64,000 nt of DNA from Saprospiraceae bacterium (lineage in GTDB: Bacteria > Bacteroidota > Bacteroidia > Chitinophagales > Saprospiraceae), in NCBI GenBank assembly GCA_020631405.1, contig JAHDHH010000005.1, positions 1 to 64,000 on the forward strand, given 5' to 3'. A program made the translations under genes and the position numbers. Each line of letters opens with the position of its first letter. Within the stretch, counting starts at the first letter, position 1. Below, piece by piece: positions 35,728 to 45,551 of the stretch. The notes beneath the pieces are model-generated. The model did not search any database. It was not told where the DNA came from and was given only the letters and a program-made list of their open reading frames with translations.

Positions 35728-36240
35728 CTAATTATGGGACAATGCCCCTCTCTTTCCTAATTCTATAGCTCTCAAATTCTCTATTTTACCTCCTAAGATT
35801 TCAAATTTGAGCATAACACGAATTGAATGAAACCCTTTGTGCCCGCAAGCTCCTGGATTCATGTGTATTGTACCAATTTCTGAATCACGCATTACTTTAC
35901 AAATGTGAGAATGTCCACAAATATAAAGATGCGGTTTGGTCTGGTGTATAATCTTCTTGACCCTACTATTATATTTTGGAGGATACCCACCTATATGTGT
36001 AATAAAAACATTGAGTCCATCAATTTCAAACTCAAGATTGAGTGGCAATTCTGCTCTTATTTCACTATCATCAATATTGCCATACACCCCTCTGAAAGGC
36101 AAGCCCATTTGCTTGACCTGATCAATAACGGCAATATCACCTAGATCGCCACCATGCCATACTTCGTCACAATCCTTCAGATGGGACAATACATCTTCTG
36201 TGATTTTGCCATGTGTATCAGAAATGAGACCGATTGTCAT
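35728..36240 (-). CDS. YfcE/MJ0936-type metallophosphoesterase
   Basis: This 170-residue calcineurin-like phosphoesterase has metal-binding motifs in order: Asp8 and His10 in SDTHG, GGDLGD (~31-36), GNID (~55-58), His in FITHIGG (~80) and CGHSH (~109-113). The family includes phosphodiesterases of unclear physiological substrate, so no pathway is assigned. Its start overlaps the stop of the M1 peptidase gene by 4 nt, so it is the last gene of a three-gene operon. Confidence 0.9.
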   Translation of the reverse strand: MTIGLISDTHGKITEDVLSHLKDCDEVWHGGDLGDIAVIDQVKQMGLPFRGVYGNIDDSEIRAELPLNLEFEIDGLNVFITHIGGYPPKYNSRVKKIIHQTKPHLYICGHSHICKVMRDSEIGTIHMNPGACGHKGFHSIRVMLKFEILGGKIENLRAIELGKRGALSHN

Positions 36241-38120
36241 TTTTGTTCTTCTTCTAATTCTTCAACGATTACTGCTCTGGGGTAGATGTTATTTAATAAG
36301 TCCACATCCGCCATTCGCAAAGATGGATCTATTTGCACGGAAGTAATCTTTTTGATCTTTATTGGCAATACAATCTCATAGGTAGGATTAGTCCAAGCCC
36401 AATCAAGCAATGTTTGATGTTTTGCTATTCCAGTATCATTGGCCTTTTGACCTCGCATTAATCTTAATGGAATTGTAAATACTTCTTGACTTCCATCTTT
36501 GTACGCTACAACGACATCGATTGGCATAGGCATTTGACCTGTTCTACTTAGTTTGATGATAGCCTCTTTTTTACTACTGCCTTTCATCAAGGTGTCTACG
36601 CTGTAATCTATAGTCTTCGTGCTATTCACAAAGTAATCATGATACCAATCCAGTACCATGTCACTTTCTACTTCTGCTACTCTTAAGAATGACTTAGCTG
36701 TAGGATGCTTGAACTTCCACTTGTCATAATATGCTAACAATACCCTATCAAAAGCCTCCTTACCTATGACATATTCTAGTTGCTTTAAGTATACAGCTCC
36801 TTTAACATAAGAACCTACTCCATAAGCATAATTGGTATTATAGTGGTCAGCATGTGTAGTCAGTGGCTCTTCATAACCAGACTTAGTAAACTCTGTATAA
36901 TTGAGCATCGTATTCTCAATAGGATTCACTTTGACTTCTCCATCAAGTAATCCTTCTGCTCTTAAGTGGTTCATCACTTCCGAAGAACCGAAGCTTGTAA
37001 ATCCTTCATCCATCCATGGAAATTGAGCCTCATCAGTAGCCATCATCATCTGGTACCAACTGTGTATCCACTCATGTACCGATACTCCAACAAGGCTACT
37101 AATCGGACGTTCGCCTGTGATGAGAGTTGCCATAGGATACTCCATACCACCATCACCACCTTGAATAAAAGCGTAACGAGGGTATGGGTATTCACCAAAC
37201 CTCTTGTCCATGTAAGCAATGCTAGCATTCATATAACTATGCAAGCTTTCCCAATTTTCTTTATTAGTCTCAGTTGCTTGGAAGTAATAGTCAAGTTGAA
37301 TGCCATTGTCAGTTTGCTCTCTGAGATGAGTATAATGTGGATCTGCTCCCCAAGCATAATCATGGACATTCTTCGCTATAAACTTCCAAGTTTTGTCTCC
37401 CTCTTGGTTGACATACCTGATCATCTTTCCATTGATTTGCTGGCCTACTTCATCGGGATTGAGCAGTTTACCAGTCCCACCTATGATGTAGTTAGCTGGC
37501 AGTGTGATGTTGACATTAAAGTCTCCCCAGTTTCCATAAAACTCCCTGCCTATATAGGGATTGGGATGCCAACCATCGTAATCATATGCACACAACTTTG
37601 GATACCACTGCGCCATAGAATAGTCGATCCCTTCCTTATTGTCTCGACCACTACGCCTGATTTGCAGAGGGATTTGAGCCCTGTATTTCATATCAAGTTT
37701 AGCAGTTTGGCCAGGCTCTATTGCATTCTCTAAGTATACCACTAAGATTGTTCCGTCTTCTTCATAGTCGCACGGCACTCCATCGACCATCATTTCTCTT
37801 ACAGCAATCCACCCATATTCTTCGGGTGTCAATGTTGATATCCTATCACCCACCCTCTTATCTGGGTCCATAATAGTAGTCGACCTTATATCCATCATGC
37901 TCCCAGGCTGAAATGCATTGAAGTAAAGGTGGTAGTATAACTTTGTCAACCTATCTGGAGAATTGTTGGTATATGCAATAGATTGAGTACCTGCATATTG
38001 ATGGGTAGCAGTATCAAGTACCACATCTATAGTATAGTCTGCTTCTTGCTGCCAATATTGACCAAAACAAAGTTGGCTAGTCAATAAGCAAAGAAAAATG
38101 AGTTGAATATTATTTATCAT
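36237..38120 (-). CDS. Secreted M1-family metallopeptidase
   Basis: This 627-residue exported zinc peptidase has a signal peptide cut near residue 20 (CFGQ). The zinc motif HEWIH lies at ~348-352, with the third ligand Glu in DEGFTS ~20 residues on. The GxMEN-like exopeptidase motif reads GGMEYP. The N-terminal beta-saddle domain (~20-220) is present. It overlaps the CPBP gene upstream by 11 nt and the phosphoesterase gene downstream by 4 nt. It probably trims peptides in the periplasm. Confidence 0.92.
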   Translation of the reverse strand: MINNIQLIFLCLLTSQLCFGQYWQQEADYTIDVVLDTATHQYAGTQSIAYTNNSPDRLTKLYYHLYFNAFQPGSMMDIRSTTIMDPDKRVGDRISTLTPEEYGWIAVREMMVDGVPCDYEEDGTILVVYLENAIEPGQTAKLDMKYRAQIPLQIRRSGRDNKEGIDYSMAQWYPKLCAYDYDGWHPNPYIGREFYGNWGDFNVNITLPANYIIGGTGKLLNPDEVGQQINGKMIRYVNQEGDKTWKFIAKNVHDYAWGADPHYTHLREQTDNGIQLDYYFQATETNKENWESLHSYMNASIAYMDKRFGEYPYPRYAFIQGGDGGMEYPMATLITGERPISSLVGVSVHEWIHSWYQMMMATDEAQFPWMDEGFTSFGSSEVMNHLRAEGLLDGEVKVNPIENTMLNYTEFTKSGYEEPLTTHADHYNTNYAYGVGSYVKGAVYLKQLEYVIGKEAFDRVLLAYYDKWKFKHPTAKSFLRVAEVESDMVLDWYHDYFVNSTKTIDYSVDTLMKGSSKKEAIIKLSRTGQMPMPIDVVVAYKDGSQEVFTIPLRLMRGQKANDTGIAKHQTLLDWAWTNPTYEIVLPIKIKKITSVQIDPSLRMADVDLLNNIYPRAVIVEELEEEQK

Positions 38121-39111
38121 CTACTAATATATTTGAATAATCAAATTGTTTGGTGGTGTTAAGGTCTTCACGTGTGGCAGAAATATCAGAAAATAGATAA
38201 TTCCAGCTCTTCCACTTGTATAGGAGTTGGCCAACTAATAAAAACACGATTGCACAAGCTATAAAAGCAGTAACCATTAGGCTAGGATCAATCACACTAG
38301 TTTTAAGCAAACTCTCAGTTTGGATGGCTGCACCATCGTAACCAAGGATGACTGCTCCAAAGAAATTAGTTGCAAAATGTATGCCCAAGGCCAACTCTAA
38401 GCCATCATCCAAGATTGTTACAAGACCAAGCAATAACCCCGCTGAGATATAATACGTCATCATCGGCAATATGCCAAACTTCGCTACCTCTGGATTTGAG
38501 CCATGAATAGCAGCGAAGGCAAGCGAAGTTAGAACAAGAGGGATGATAGGCCATTTGATAATAGCTCCCAATCCCTGCATCATATACCCTCTAAAAAACA
38601 CCTCTTCAAATGATGTCTGAATTGGAAGGATCAGTAGACTGATGATCAATAATGGGATAAACGTCCTTGCTTCAAACGAAAATGAATAATGTTCTGGACT
38701 GACACTGTAGTATCCTATTTCAAAGATTGTAGTTAATAGCAACCAAAATCCAGCTCCAAAACAAATCCTACCCCATCTCACCTTGCTCAATCCAGTAATT
38801 AGTGACTTGAATGATCGCTTGTGTACTTGCGTAAAGGCAAAGTAGAATACCATCATAGCACTAACAAAAGTGAATAATAGTAACACAAAGCCCATGTTTG
38901 ATGAGATCTCAAATATAGAGAAGTCCGGATTACTCATAAAAGCATTCATCTCCTCCATCCCAATACTCTCATCATTTTCCATGACCCTCATCAGAGCAAA
39001 AAACATTGGTACTTGACCCAAAAAGTAGCCTAAGAATGCCAAAGCGACAACAACGATATATCTATAAATATCATTTCTGCCAAGCAGTGCTTGGTGTAAA
39101 AACTTCCTCAT
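38110..39111 (-). CDS. CPBP-family intramembrane metalloprotease
   Basis: This 333-residue polytopic protein has the CAAX-protease/bacteriocin-processing motifs: E169-E170-x-x-x-R174 in FEEVFFRG, His203 in AIHGSNPE, and His245 with Asn249 in HFATNF. About eight membrane segments are visible. The substrate is unknown. It is the first gene of a three-gene overlapping operon with the M1 peptidase and phosphoesterase, and it is divergent from the gene at 39263. Confidence 0.9.
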   Translation of the reverse strand: MRKFLHQALLGRNDIYRYIVVVALAFLGYFLGQVPMFFALMRVMENDESIGMEEMNAFMSNPDFSIFEISSNMGFVLLLFTFVSAMMVFYFAFTQVHKRSFKSLITGLSKVRWGRICFGAGFWLLLTTIFEIGYYSVSPEHYSFSFEARTFIPLLIISLLILPIQTSFEEVFFRGYMMQGLGAIIKWPIIPLVLTSLAFAAIHGSNPEVAKFGILPMMTYYISAGLLLGLVTILDDGLELALGIHFATNFFGAVILGYDGAAIQTESLLKTSVIDPSLMVTAFIACAIVFLLVGQLLYKWKSWNYLFSDISATREDLNTTKQFDYSNILVDDK

Positions 39112-39262
39112 ATCTTCTCCCAGATTTGGCTTGGGGATGCAAAATAGGAAATATTAAAAACCTCAAGTGTAGAATCTGACAAAATTGTACTTCTTATCGA
39201 CCTATTGTAGTTCCCTATTTCAATTATTTGTATTTTGTGCTAATCTTAAGAAACAAAGCAAC

Positions 39263-39856
39263 ATGGGTAATAACATTACATCATCTAAATCACTTTTGTG
39301 GGTAGTTATCTTGTGCATCAGCGCTATCGCAATGAGGATGCTACCACACCCTCCAAACGTCACTCCGATGAACGCCATTTGTCTATTCTCAGGCATGGTA
39401 CTTGGCATGAGGGCTCTGGCATTCATTATCCCTTTCATAGTGTTGTACTTAAGTGACTTCTTGATAAACAATACCTTTGGTAAGGCCTTTATCCAAGACG
39501 CAGGTGAGGTCGTATTTTGGTCAGACTTTATGACATGGACTTACTTGAGTTATATCCTAATTATAGGATTGTCTGCTTTCTTATTAAAAAAGTCGAATAG
39601 TCCTCGAGTTGCCCTTGGAGCATTTGGGTCTGGAATCTTGTTCTTTGTAATAACCAATTTTGGAAGTTGGTTATCATTTAGCTTTTATCCAAAGACATTT
39701 GCAGGATTACTTCTAGCATATGAAGGAGGATTGCCTTTTTTGAGATTCTCTTTAATAGGTGACGTCGTATTTGCTCTGATTCTCTATATAAGCTATCAGT
39801 ACATTACATCACGTAATACTAGCCCTGTAATTGCTAGTTCAAGGGTAAACTCATAA
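39263..39856 (+). CDS. DUF6580-type integral membrane protein
   Basis: The start is placed at ATG 39263. A TTG at 39185 would add 26 residues that overlap the likely promoter zone (TATTTTG near 39231). The 197-residue protein has five or six membrane helices and the family-like opening RMLPHPPNVTPMNAI (~20-34). Function is unknown; some relatives are annotated as possible ECF-type substrate-binding components, which I cannot support here. It is followed by the symporter gene after 22 nt. Confidence 0.75.
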   Translation: MGNNITSSKSLLWVVILCISAIAMRMLPHPPNVTPMNAICLFSGMVLGMRALAFIIPFIVLYLSDFLINNTFGKAFIQDAGEVVFWSDFMTWTYLSYILIIGLSAFLLKKSNSPRVALGAFGSGILFFVITNFGSWLSFSFYPKTFAGLLLAYEGGLPFLRFSLIGDVVFALILYISYQYITSRNTSPVIASSRVNS

Positions 39857-39878
39857 TCTACCAACTCAATACTACAAC

Positions 39879-41186
39879 ATGAAAAATCTTGCTCTGCATT
39901 GGCAAATACTTATTGGTATGATTGCCGGTGTGGCAGTCGGATACGTGCTCTCACTTTCAGCATCTGGCAGTCAAATAGTCATTGATTACATTAAGCCCTT
40001 TGGCAAAATATTTATCAACTTATTGAAGCTGATTGCTATACCCTTGATCATCGCTTCGCTGATTAAAGGCATTACAGATCTACGCGACTTAAGCAAGTTG
40101 TCCAGCATGGGCATAAAGACCATTGGGTTATATCTCACTACAACTATTATTGCCATCACTATTGGACTCACTGTTGTGAACCTAATCAATCCAGGTAAAA
40201 GCATAAGTGCAGAAAACAGGGAATCACTAATGGATGGGTTTGCAGCCAATGCTTCCAAGAAAATTGAAGTTGCAGTTGCCACTAAACAACGAGGCCCATT
40301 AGATGCCCTAGTTGATATGGTACCCTCTAATATATTTGAAGCAGCATCGTCAAATGGCAATATGCTGCAAGTCATCTTCTTTGTCATCTTTTTTGCAATA
40401 GGCATCGTATTAATTGACCCTAAAAAATCTGCTCCAGTAAAAGGATTTTTTGATGGCATGAATGAAGTTATCTTAAAAATGATTGACATAATCATGTTAG
40501 CTGCTCCTTATGGTGTCTTTGCCTTGCTTGCAGCACTGGTGGTCGAATCCCCAGGAAGTGATGTATTCGTCAGCCTGCTTTGGTATAGCCTCTGTGTTGT
40601 TATTGGATTAGGGATGATGATGTTCGTCGTATATCCGCTTGCTGTAAGGTTCTTTACTGGACGAAGCCTAGGTTTTTTCTTTAAGGGTATATCTCCAGCG
40701 CAACTATTGGCATTTAGTACAAGTAGTAGCGCAGCTACCCTGCCTGTCACTATGGAAAGAACTGAGGAGCACCTTGGTGTAGATGAAGAAGTCACAAGTT
40801 TTGTACTCCCGATTGGTGCTACTATCAATATGGACGGGACTAGCCTTTATCAAGCGGTTGCCGCAGTATTTATTGCAGGAGCCCTTGGAGTAGACCTCTC
40901 TTTGGGAGACCAACTAACCATAGTTATGACAGCAGCGCTTGCATCGATAGGCTCAGCTGCTGTTCCAGGAGCTGGTATGGTCATGCTGGTCATTGTTCTT
41001 GGTGCTATCGGAGTTCCAGAAGCTGGCCTCGCTCTAATTTTTGCAGTAGACAGACCATTGGACATGTGTAGAACGGCAGTAAATGTAACAGGCGATGCAG
41101 CGGTAGCAATGATTGTTGCCAAATGGGAAAACAAATTAGGTGATCCAGCTGTAAAAGATTGGGACGATCATTATTCTAAAGACTAA
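39879..41186 (+). CDS. Dicarboxylate/amino acid:cation symporter (DAACS family)
   Basis: This 435-residue inner-membrane symporter of the GltP/DctA type takes up glutamate, aspartate or C4-dicarboxylates with Na+ or H+. Visible signatures are the serine-rich re-entrant loop STSSSAATLPVT (~279-290), the NMDGTSLYQ motif (~316-324) and the C-terminal DRPLDMCRTAVNVTGD that carries substrate-binding Asp, Arg and Asn. The exact substrate cannot be told from sequence. Confidence 0.94.
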   Translation: MKNLALHWQILIGMIAGVAVGYVLSLSASGSQIVIDYIKPFGKIFINLLKLIAIPLIIASLIKGITDLRDLSKLSSMGIKTIGLYLTTTIIAITIGLTVVNLINPGKSISAENRESLMDGFAANASKKIEVAVATKQRGPLDALVDMVPSNIFEAASSNGNMLQVIFFVIFFAIGIVLIDPKKSAPVKGFFDGMNEVILKMIDIIMLAAPYGVFALLAALVVESPGSDVFVSLLWYSLCVVIGLGMMMFVVYPLAVRFFTGRSLGFFFKGISPAQLLAFSTSSSAATLPVTMERTEEHLGVDEEVTSFVLPIGATINMDGTSLYQAVAAVFIAGALGVDLSLGDQLTIVMTAALASIGSAAVPGAGMVMLVIVLGAIGVPEAGLALIFAVDRPLDMCRTAVNVTGDAAVAMIVAKWENKLGDPAVKDWDDHYSKD

Positions 41187-41198
41187 ATACCTTTTCAT

Positions 41199-43739
41199 AT
41201 GCGACTATTTCTACTCATTGTCACTATGTTGTCAATAGGCTGCAACAAGAACCAAACGCCTACTGAAATGCCTCAACCATTTGAGACATTCGTCAAAGCA
41301 GATATGGAGGACTACCATCATAAGACTGCCAGAAATGCATGGTTCGAACTCTTGCACACTGCAGCGCCAGGTGTTGATTGGAAGGAAGTGGAGAGACAAA
41401 ATATGATGAAGACTTTTGCTGAAAGACAGCAGATCAAGCAAGAAGTCCAATTGCGTAATGGAGAAGTATCAATTGCTGATGGTAAAATAGAAGGAACATG
41501 GAAAGAACGTGGATCCAACAACCAAGCTGGAAGCGTTTCAGCAACGGTGTTTGACAATACCACAGATATTCTCTATTGTGTATCTGCAGGTGGAACACTT
41601 TGGAAAGGAGGCATAGACGGACTAAGCTGGGAGCCTATTAATCAAGATGTCCAATTTGATGATAGATTTCTTGTCCTTACTTCAGATAGCCTTGGCAACA
41701 ATAGGCTTATTGCGTCCATTAGTCAACTACCCTACTATTCTGATGATGAAGGATTTACTTGGACACAAGTGGATGGGTTTAGTACACCAAATAATGCAGA
41801 ATTAAAGCTACCAATCCTCATGGAAAGCACTGGAGAAATCTTTTGTCTATTCAAGTCATCATCCAATAGTAGTTTCAAATTGATGTATTCTGATGATGGT
41901 GGACTATCGTTCCGATCAAAGGGTAACTTCAACACTGGGGACTCTCGTAACTTGCACATTACCAAGATGCACCATTCTGATAACCTCTTTGTCATCGAAC
42001 AGCTGGGTGTGAATAGAAGTAAATTGCACCAATGGAATAATGAGTCAAAAACATTAGAAATACTTAAAGATGAGACTCCCATTGGTTTCGGCCAACAAGG
42101 CAGGGCTAATCTGGTTAGCTCCATTCAAGACGACGTACTAAGATTTGTGTCCTACAATGGTGACAACATCGTTCATATATCATATGACACAGCTAAGTCG
42201 TGGACAGTGCTAGACACCCTTGAAGAACGTCCTTGGGAAGTTGGCTTACGTATTAGCAAGCATGACCCAAACCACCTTCAAGTAGGAGGAGTAGAGAGTT
42301 TTAGGTCTTACGACTCAGGGACAACTTGGAATAAAGTAAATACTTGGGGTGCCTACTATGGAGATCCAGAGCACAAGCTCCATGCTGATATTATGTACTA
42401 TGAAGAATTCACCACATCGGATGGCAAGCCATTTGTGCTTAACTGTAATCATGGTGGCATGTACATCTCTTACAACAATGGGCTCAACTATGACAACATC
42501 AGTCTATCAGGGCTTAACATTGCACAATATTATAGTGTACGAACTTCTCCTGTCAACCCATACAATGTCTGGGCAGGTTCACAAGATCAAGGATTTCAAA
42601 GAGGTATCATTGACTTCGATGGAGATGAGGTAGCTAATTTTGATCAAGTCATAAGTGGAGACTACGGTCATATCGTATTCACGAACTATGGCGAAAGTCT
42701 CTGGACCGTCTACCCAGGTGGATGGATTATTTACTACCCAGAACCAATAACAGGCTCTCATCAAGCCGCATATACCATAGATTCTAATGAAGAAACAGTG
42801 TGGATACCGCCTTTGATTGCTCATCCAGACCCTTCAAAAAACATTATTTATGCAGCTGGAGGAAACAAGGATGGTGGGAATGGCTCTCATATCATACAAC
42901 TAGAATATGTCAATGGGGAGATCATTGCGTCACAGTTTGACCAAGATTTTTCTGAGACTGGCGGCACCATTGCTGCTATGGCTGTTGACCCTTTCAACCA
43001 TGATAGATGGTTCGTTACCACTACTGATAGAAAGTACTACAAGTCGGAAGATGGCGGAGAGACATTCCAAAAATTTGCTATCACCATACCTGGAGACCAT
43101 TATTTATACGGAGCTCACATTGTTCCTTCGAAGGACAACCCAGATGTTGTTTACATGGCTGGAAGTGGATACTCTAACCCTCCAGTATTGAAGTCAGTAG
43201 ATGGAGGAAAAGCTTGGAGTAATATGGCTATTGGCCTTCCGCCAACCACAGTCCTTGATATCGCAGTTGGTGAAGATGATAAATATCTTTATGCAGCTAC
43301 TGAAGCTGGGCCATACATCTATATTACAGAAGACAAGCTCTGGTACCCACTAGGTGGTACGGTAGCACCTGTGCAGACTTATTGGAGTGTGGAAATAGTG
43401 CCTTACACTCAGATTGCAAGGTTTGGAACTTACGGTAGAGGTATTTGGGATTTTGAGATTACATCACAACCAGTAGTATCTTCAACTGAACAATCTGAAC
43501 TCAATATTGACTTTGAAGTTTATCCTAATCCATCTAGCCAACTGATTAATATTAAATTAGAAGAGACAACACAATTAGATAGAGTAACAATCCTGGGATT
43601 GGATGGTAGGGTAATCTATCAAGCTGAGGACTATTTGTCATCAAGACCTATAGACATTAGCCAATACCAATCAGGCAATTACATCTTAAACGTCAATTTC
43701 AAAAACAATATCATATCTAAACAATTTACTAAGCAATAA
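41199..43739 (+). CDS. Secreted BNR/sortilin-like beta-propeller protein
   Basis: This 846-residue exported protein starts MRLFLLIVTMLSIGCNK, with a lipobox-like Cys15. A region of ~50 residues then leads into repeated BNR/Vps10-type blades (YSDDEGFTWTQV, YSDDGGLSFRSK, SYDSGTTWNKV, SEDGGETFQKF, SVDGGKAWSNM). From ~769 a T9SS sorting domain begins with FEVYPNPSSQ. Lipobox and T9SS domain together are unusual. Such propellers are common among secreted Bacteroidota proteins, and no catalytic function is assigned. It follows the symporter by 12 nt and is 2 nt from the next gene. Confidence 0.82.
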   Translation: MRLFLLIVTMLSIGCNKNQTPTEMPQPFETFVKADMEDYHHKTARNAWFELLHTAAPGVDWKEVERQNMMKTFAERQQIKQEVQLRNGEVSIADGKIEGTWKERGSNNQAGSVSATVFDNTTDILYCVSAGGTLWKGGIDGLSWEPINQDVQFDDRFLVLTSDSLGNNRLIASISQLPYYSDDEGFTWTQVDGFSTPNNAELKLPILMESTGEIFCLFKSSSNSSFKLMYSDDGGLSFRSKGNFNTGDSRNLHITKMHHSDNLFVIEQLGVNRSKLHQWNNESKTLEILKDETPIGFGQQGRANLVSSIQDDVLRFVSYNGDNIVHISYDTAKSWTVLDTLEERPWEVGLRISKHDPNHLQVGGVESFRSYDSGTTWNKVNTWGAYYGDPEHKLHADIMYYEEFTTSDGKPFVLNCNHGGMYISYNNGLNYDNISLSGLNIAQYYSVRTSPVNPYNVWAGSQDQGFQRGIIDFDGDEVANFDQVISGDYGHIVFTNYGESLWTVYPGGWIIYYPEPITGSHQAAYTIDSNEETVWIPPLIAHPDPSKNIIYAAGGNKDGGNGSHIIQLEYVNGEIIASQFDQDFSETGGTIAAMAVDPFNHDRWFVTTTDRKYYKSEDGGETFQKFAITIPGDHYLYGAHIVPSKDNPDVVYMAGSGYSNPPVLKSVDGGKAWSNMAIGLPPTTVLDIAVGEDDKYLYAATEAGPYIYITEDKLWYPLGGTVAPVQTYWSVEIVPYTQIARFGTYGRGIWDFEITSQPVVSSTEQSELNIDFEVYPNPSSQLINIKLEETTQLDRVTILGLDGRVIYQAEDYLSSRPIDISQYQSGNYILNVNFKNNIISKQFTKQ

Positions 43740-43741
43740 GT

Positions 43742-44275
43742 ATGTCAACAAATCAAATATTAGGTATTGGATCACGAGTCAAACACCCAGCTTACGGTGA
43801 TGGCGTGATTATAGGAGCTGAAGTAGTAGCTTATAAAGTATGCTTCATAACATATGGAATTAAAAATGTAGGCAAAAGCTACAGCGAATGGGAAATCATC
43901 GAAGCGATGGAACCCGATAGTGCAGTCAGTTTTTCTGAAGCAGAACGATCATTGATTAAAATATTAAGGACTTGGTCAGGAATAACAGAGGAAGTGCGAC
44001 TTGGAGATAAGTGGGTGGATGGGATGATGATCTTGAAACCTGGTGACACTGCCATGAAAGACAAACAAATTCCAATTGATGTCTTCTTCCACAAAATTGT
44101 GATGGTAAGAGATAGAATCAGGGTGATGGAGCAGAGAATCAATGCCTCAAAGCTAACAGATGAAGAGAAAGTGAGTCTGCAGCAGTATATTACAAGAATC
44201 TATGGTAGTCTAACCACGTTCAACGTGCTTTTCAAATATAAAGAAGATAATTTTGTTGGTGAAAAAAGCTCTTAA
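43742..44275 (+). CDS. Small protein with Tudor-like N-terminal segment, function unknown
   Basis: This 177-residue cytoplasmic protein was not assigned to a characterised family. Residues ~9-42 (GSRVKHPAYGDGVII, then CFITYG) resemble the C-terminal Tudor-like motif of UvrD/PcrA helicases, which reads GxxVxHxxFGxGxV. The rest is helical and charged. The gene starts 2 nt after the propeller gene and overlaps the TlpA-like gene by ~17-23 nt, so it belongs to the same transcript. Confidence 0.6.
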   Translation: MSTNQILGIGSRVKHPAYGDGVIIGAEVVAYKVCFITYGIKNVGKSYSEWEIIEAMEPDSAVSFSEAERSLIKILRTWSGITEEVRLGDKWVDGMMILKPGDTAMKDKQIPIDVFFHKIVMVRDRIRVMEQRINASKLTDEEKVSLQQYITRIYGSLTTFNVLFKYKEDNFVGEKSS

Positions 44276-45551
44276 CCTATACTCCGTCCTATTGTGTATT
44301 ATTACTCTCTCCTCCTGTGTAGAGATTCCGAAAGGCTACGAAGGGATTCCTCCTGGTGAGTGGAGAGGTGTCCTAAAACTAGGCGACGAAGAAAGTATAG
44401 TCAGTAAGGAGCGATCTGAAAATGTAGCAGGATATACCGAGCTACCATTCAACTTTTATGTAGTCAACACTGATGACTCACTATCCATCACGTTCAGGAA
44501 TGCAAAGGAAAATATTACTGTCAGTGATATTACAATAGGTCTAGACAGAGCTACTGCAAAGGATACAATTATTGTGAATTTTGCTGAATATGACACCTAT
44601 CTCAAAGGGGTAATCGAAGAAAACATCATGGAAGGGCATTGGTATGTCAATTACAAGGAAGGATACTCTATTCCCTTTATTGCATTCCATGGCAAAGATT
44701 ATCGATTCATCAATCACAATCCTCAAAATGTCCAAAATTTTGATGGAAAATGGGATGTAACATTTGATTATGATAAAGCAGATGAGGCCTACAAGGCAAT
44801 AGGTCACTTTAAACAAGATGGCAACAAGCTTTCTGGGACTTTTCAGACAGAAACAGGTGATTACCGATTTTTAGAAGGAGACGTTCTTGGCAAAAAAATG
44901 AAGTTATCGGTATTTGACGGAAGTCATGCTTTTTACTTTGAGGCTAAGCAGCTCGATGGTGAGTTGGTCGGAGTATTCAAAAGTGGAAAACACTACACAT
45001 CCAATTGGATCGCTAAGAGGAATAAAGAGCTAAGTCTTGGTGACCCATTTATGCTCACCAAAACGACTCAAGAAACTATAGATTGGAATAGTGTACAGTT
45101 CATTGACAACCAAGGCAAGCTCAATCCAATATTCGATGTAACATCAACCAATCCAAAGTTGATAAACATCATGGGAACTTGGTGTCCCAATTGCAAGGAC
45201 GAAATGGTCTACCTCAAAGCAATTAAAAAAGAATTCTCAACTGTAGAATGCTACTCAGTATGTTATGAGAGATACAAGGACAATGCAAAGAATCTTGCCA
45301 TCATTGCTCAATATCAAGAAGCTATGGATATTAGTTGGCCAATGTTCCTTGGCGGAAGAGCAAGTAAGAAAGAGTCAAGCGAAGACTTTCCGTTCTTATC
45401 TAATATACTCTCCTACCCAACATTACTAGTTCTAGATTCTGACAATACCATAACTGCAATACATACAGGGTTCAATGGACCTGCAACTGATGACTATTCA
45501 GCTTTTGATAAACAGTTCAAGTCCTTACTTCAATCAATGATTAATGAATAA
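44259..45551 (+). CDS. TlpA-like thioredoxin-fold lipoprotein
   Basis: The start is uncertain among TTG 44253, TTG 44256 and GTG 44259; GTG is chosen. This ~430-residue lipoprotein has lipobox Cys20 in TLSSC. About 250 residues of beta-rich sequence with lipocalin-like repeats follow. The C-terminal thioredoxin domain has the redox pair GTWCPNCKD (Cys ~309 and ~312). It would act as a thiol-disulfide reductase facing the periplasm. The large N-terminal part is usual for Bacteroidota TlpA proteins. It overlaps genes on both sides. Confidence 0.82.
   Translation: MKKALNLYSVLLCIITLSSCVEIPKGYEGIPPGEWRGVLKLGDEESIVSKERSENVAGYTELPFNFYVVNTDDSLSITFRNAKENITVSDITIGLDRATAKDTIIVNFAEYDTYLKGVIEENIMEGHWYVNYKEGYSIPFIAFHGKDYRFINHNPQNVQNFDGKWDVTFDYDKADEAYKAIGHFKQDGNKLSGTFQTETGDYRFLEGDVLGKKMKLSVFDGSHAFYFEAKQLDGELVGVFKSGKHYTSNWIAKRNKELSLGDPFMLTKTTQETIDWNSVQFIDNQGKLNPIFDVTSTNPKLINIMGTWCPNCKDEMVYLKAIKKEFSTVECYSVCYERYKDNAKNLAIIAQYQEAMDISWPMFLGGRASKKESSEDFPFLSNILSYPTLLVLDSDNTITAIHTGFNGPATDDYSAFDKQFKSLLQSMINE

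Noticed and set aside
36966-37733. 255-codon frame opposite the M1 peptidase gene
   Set aside because: It is antisense to a clear gene with conserved motifs and has a low-complexity, Cys/His/Ile-rich composition typical of shadow frames.
39986-41134. Several antisense frames opposite the symporter gene
   Set aside because: They mirror the well-conserved transporter, and none has a domain or start signal.
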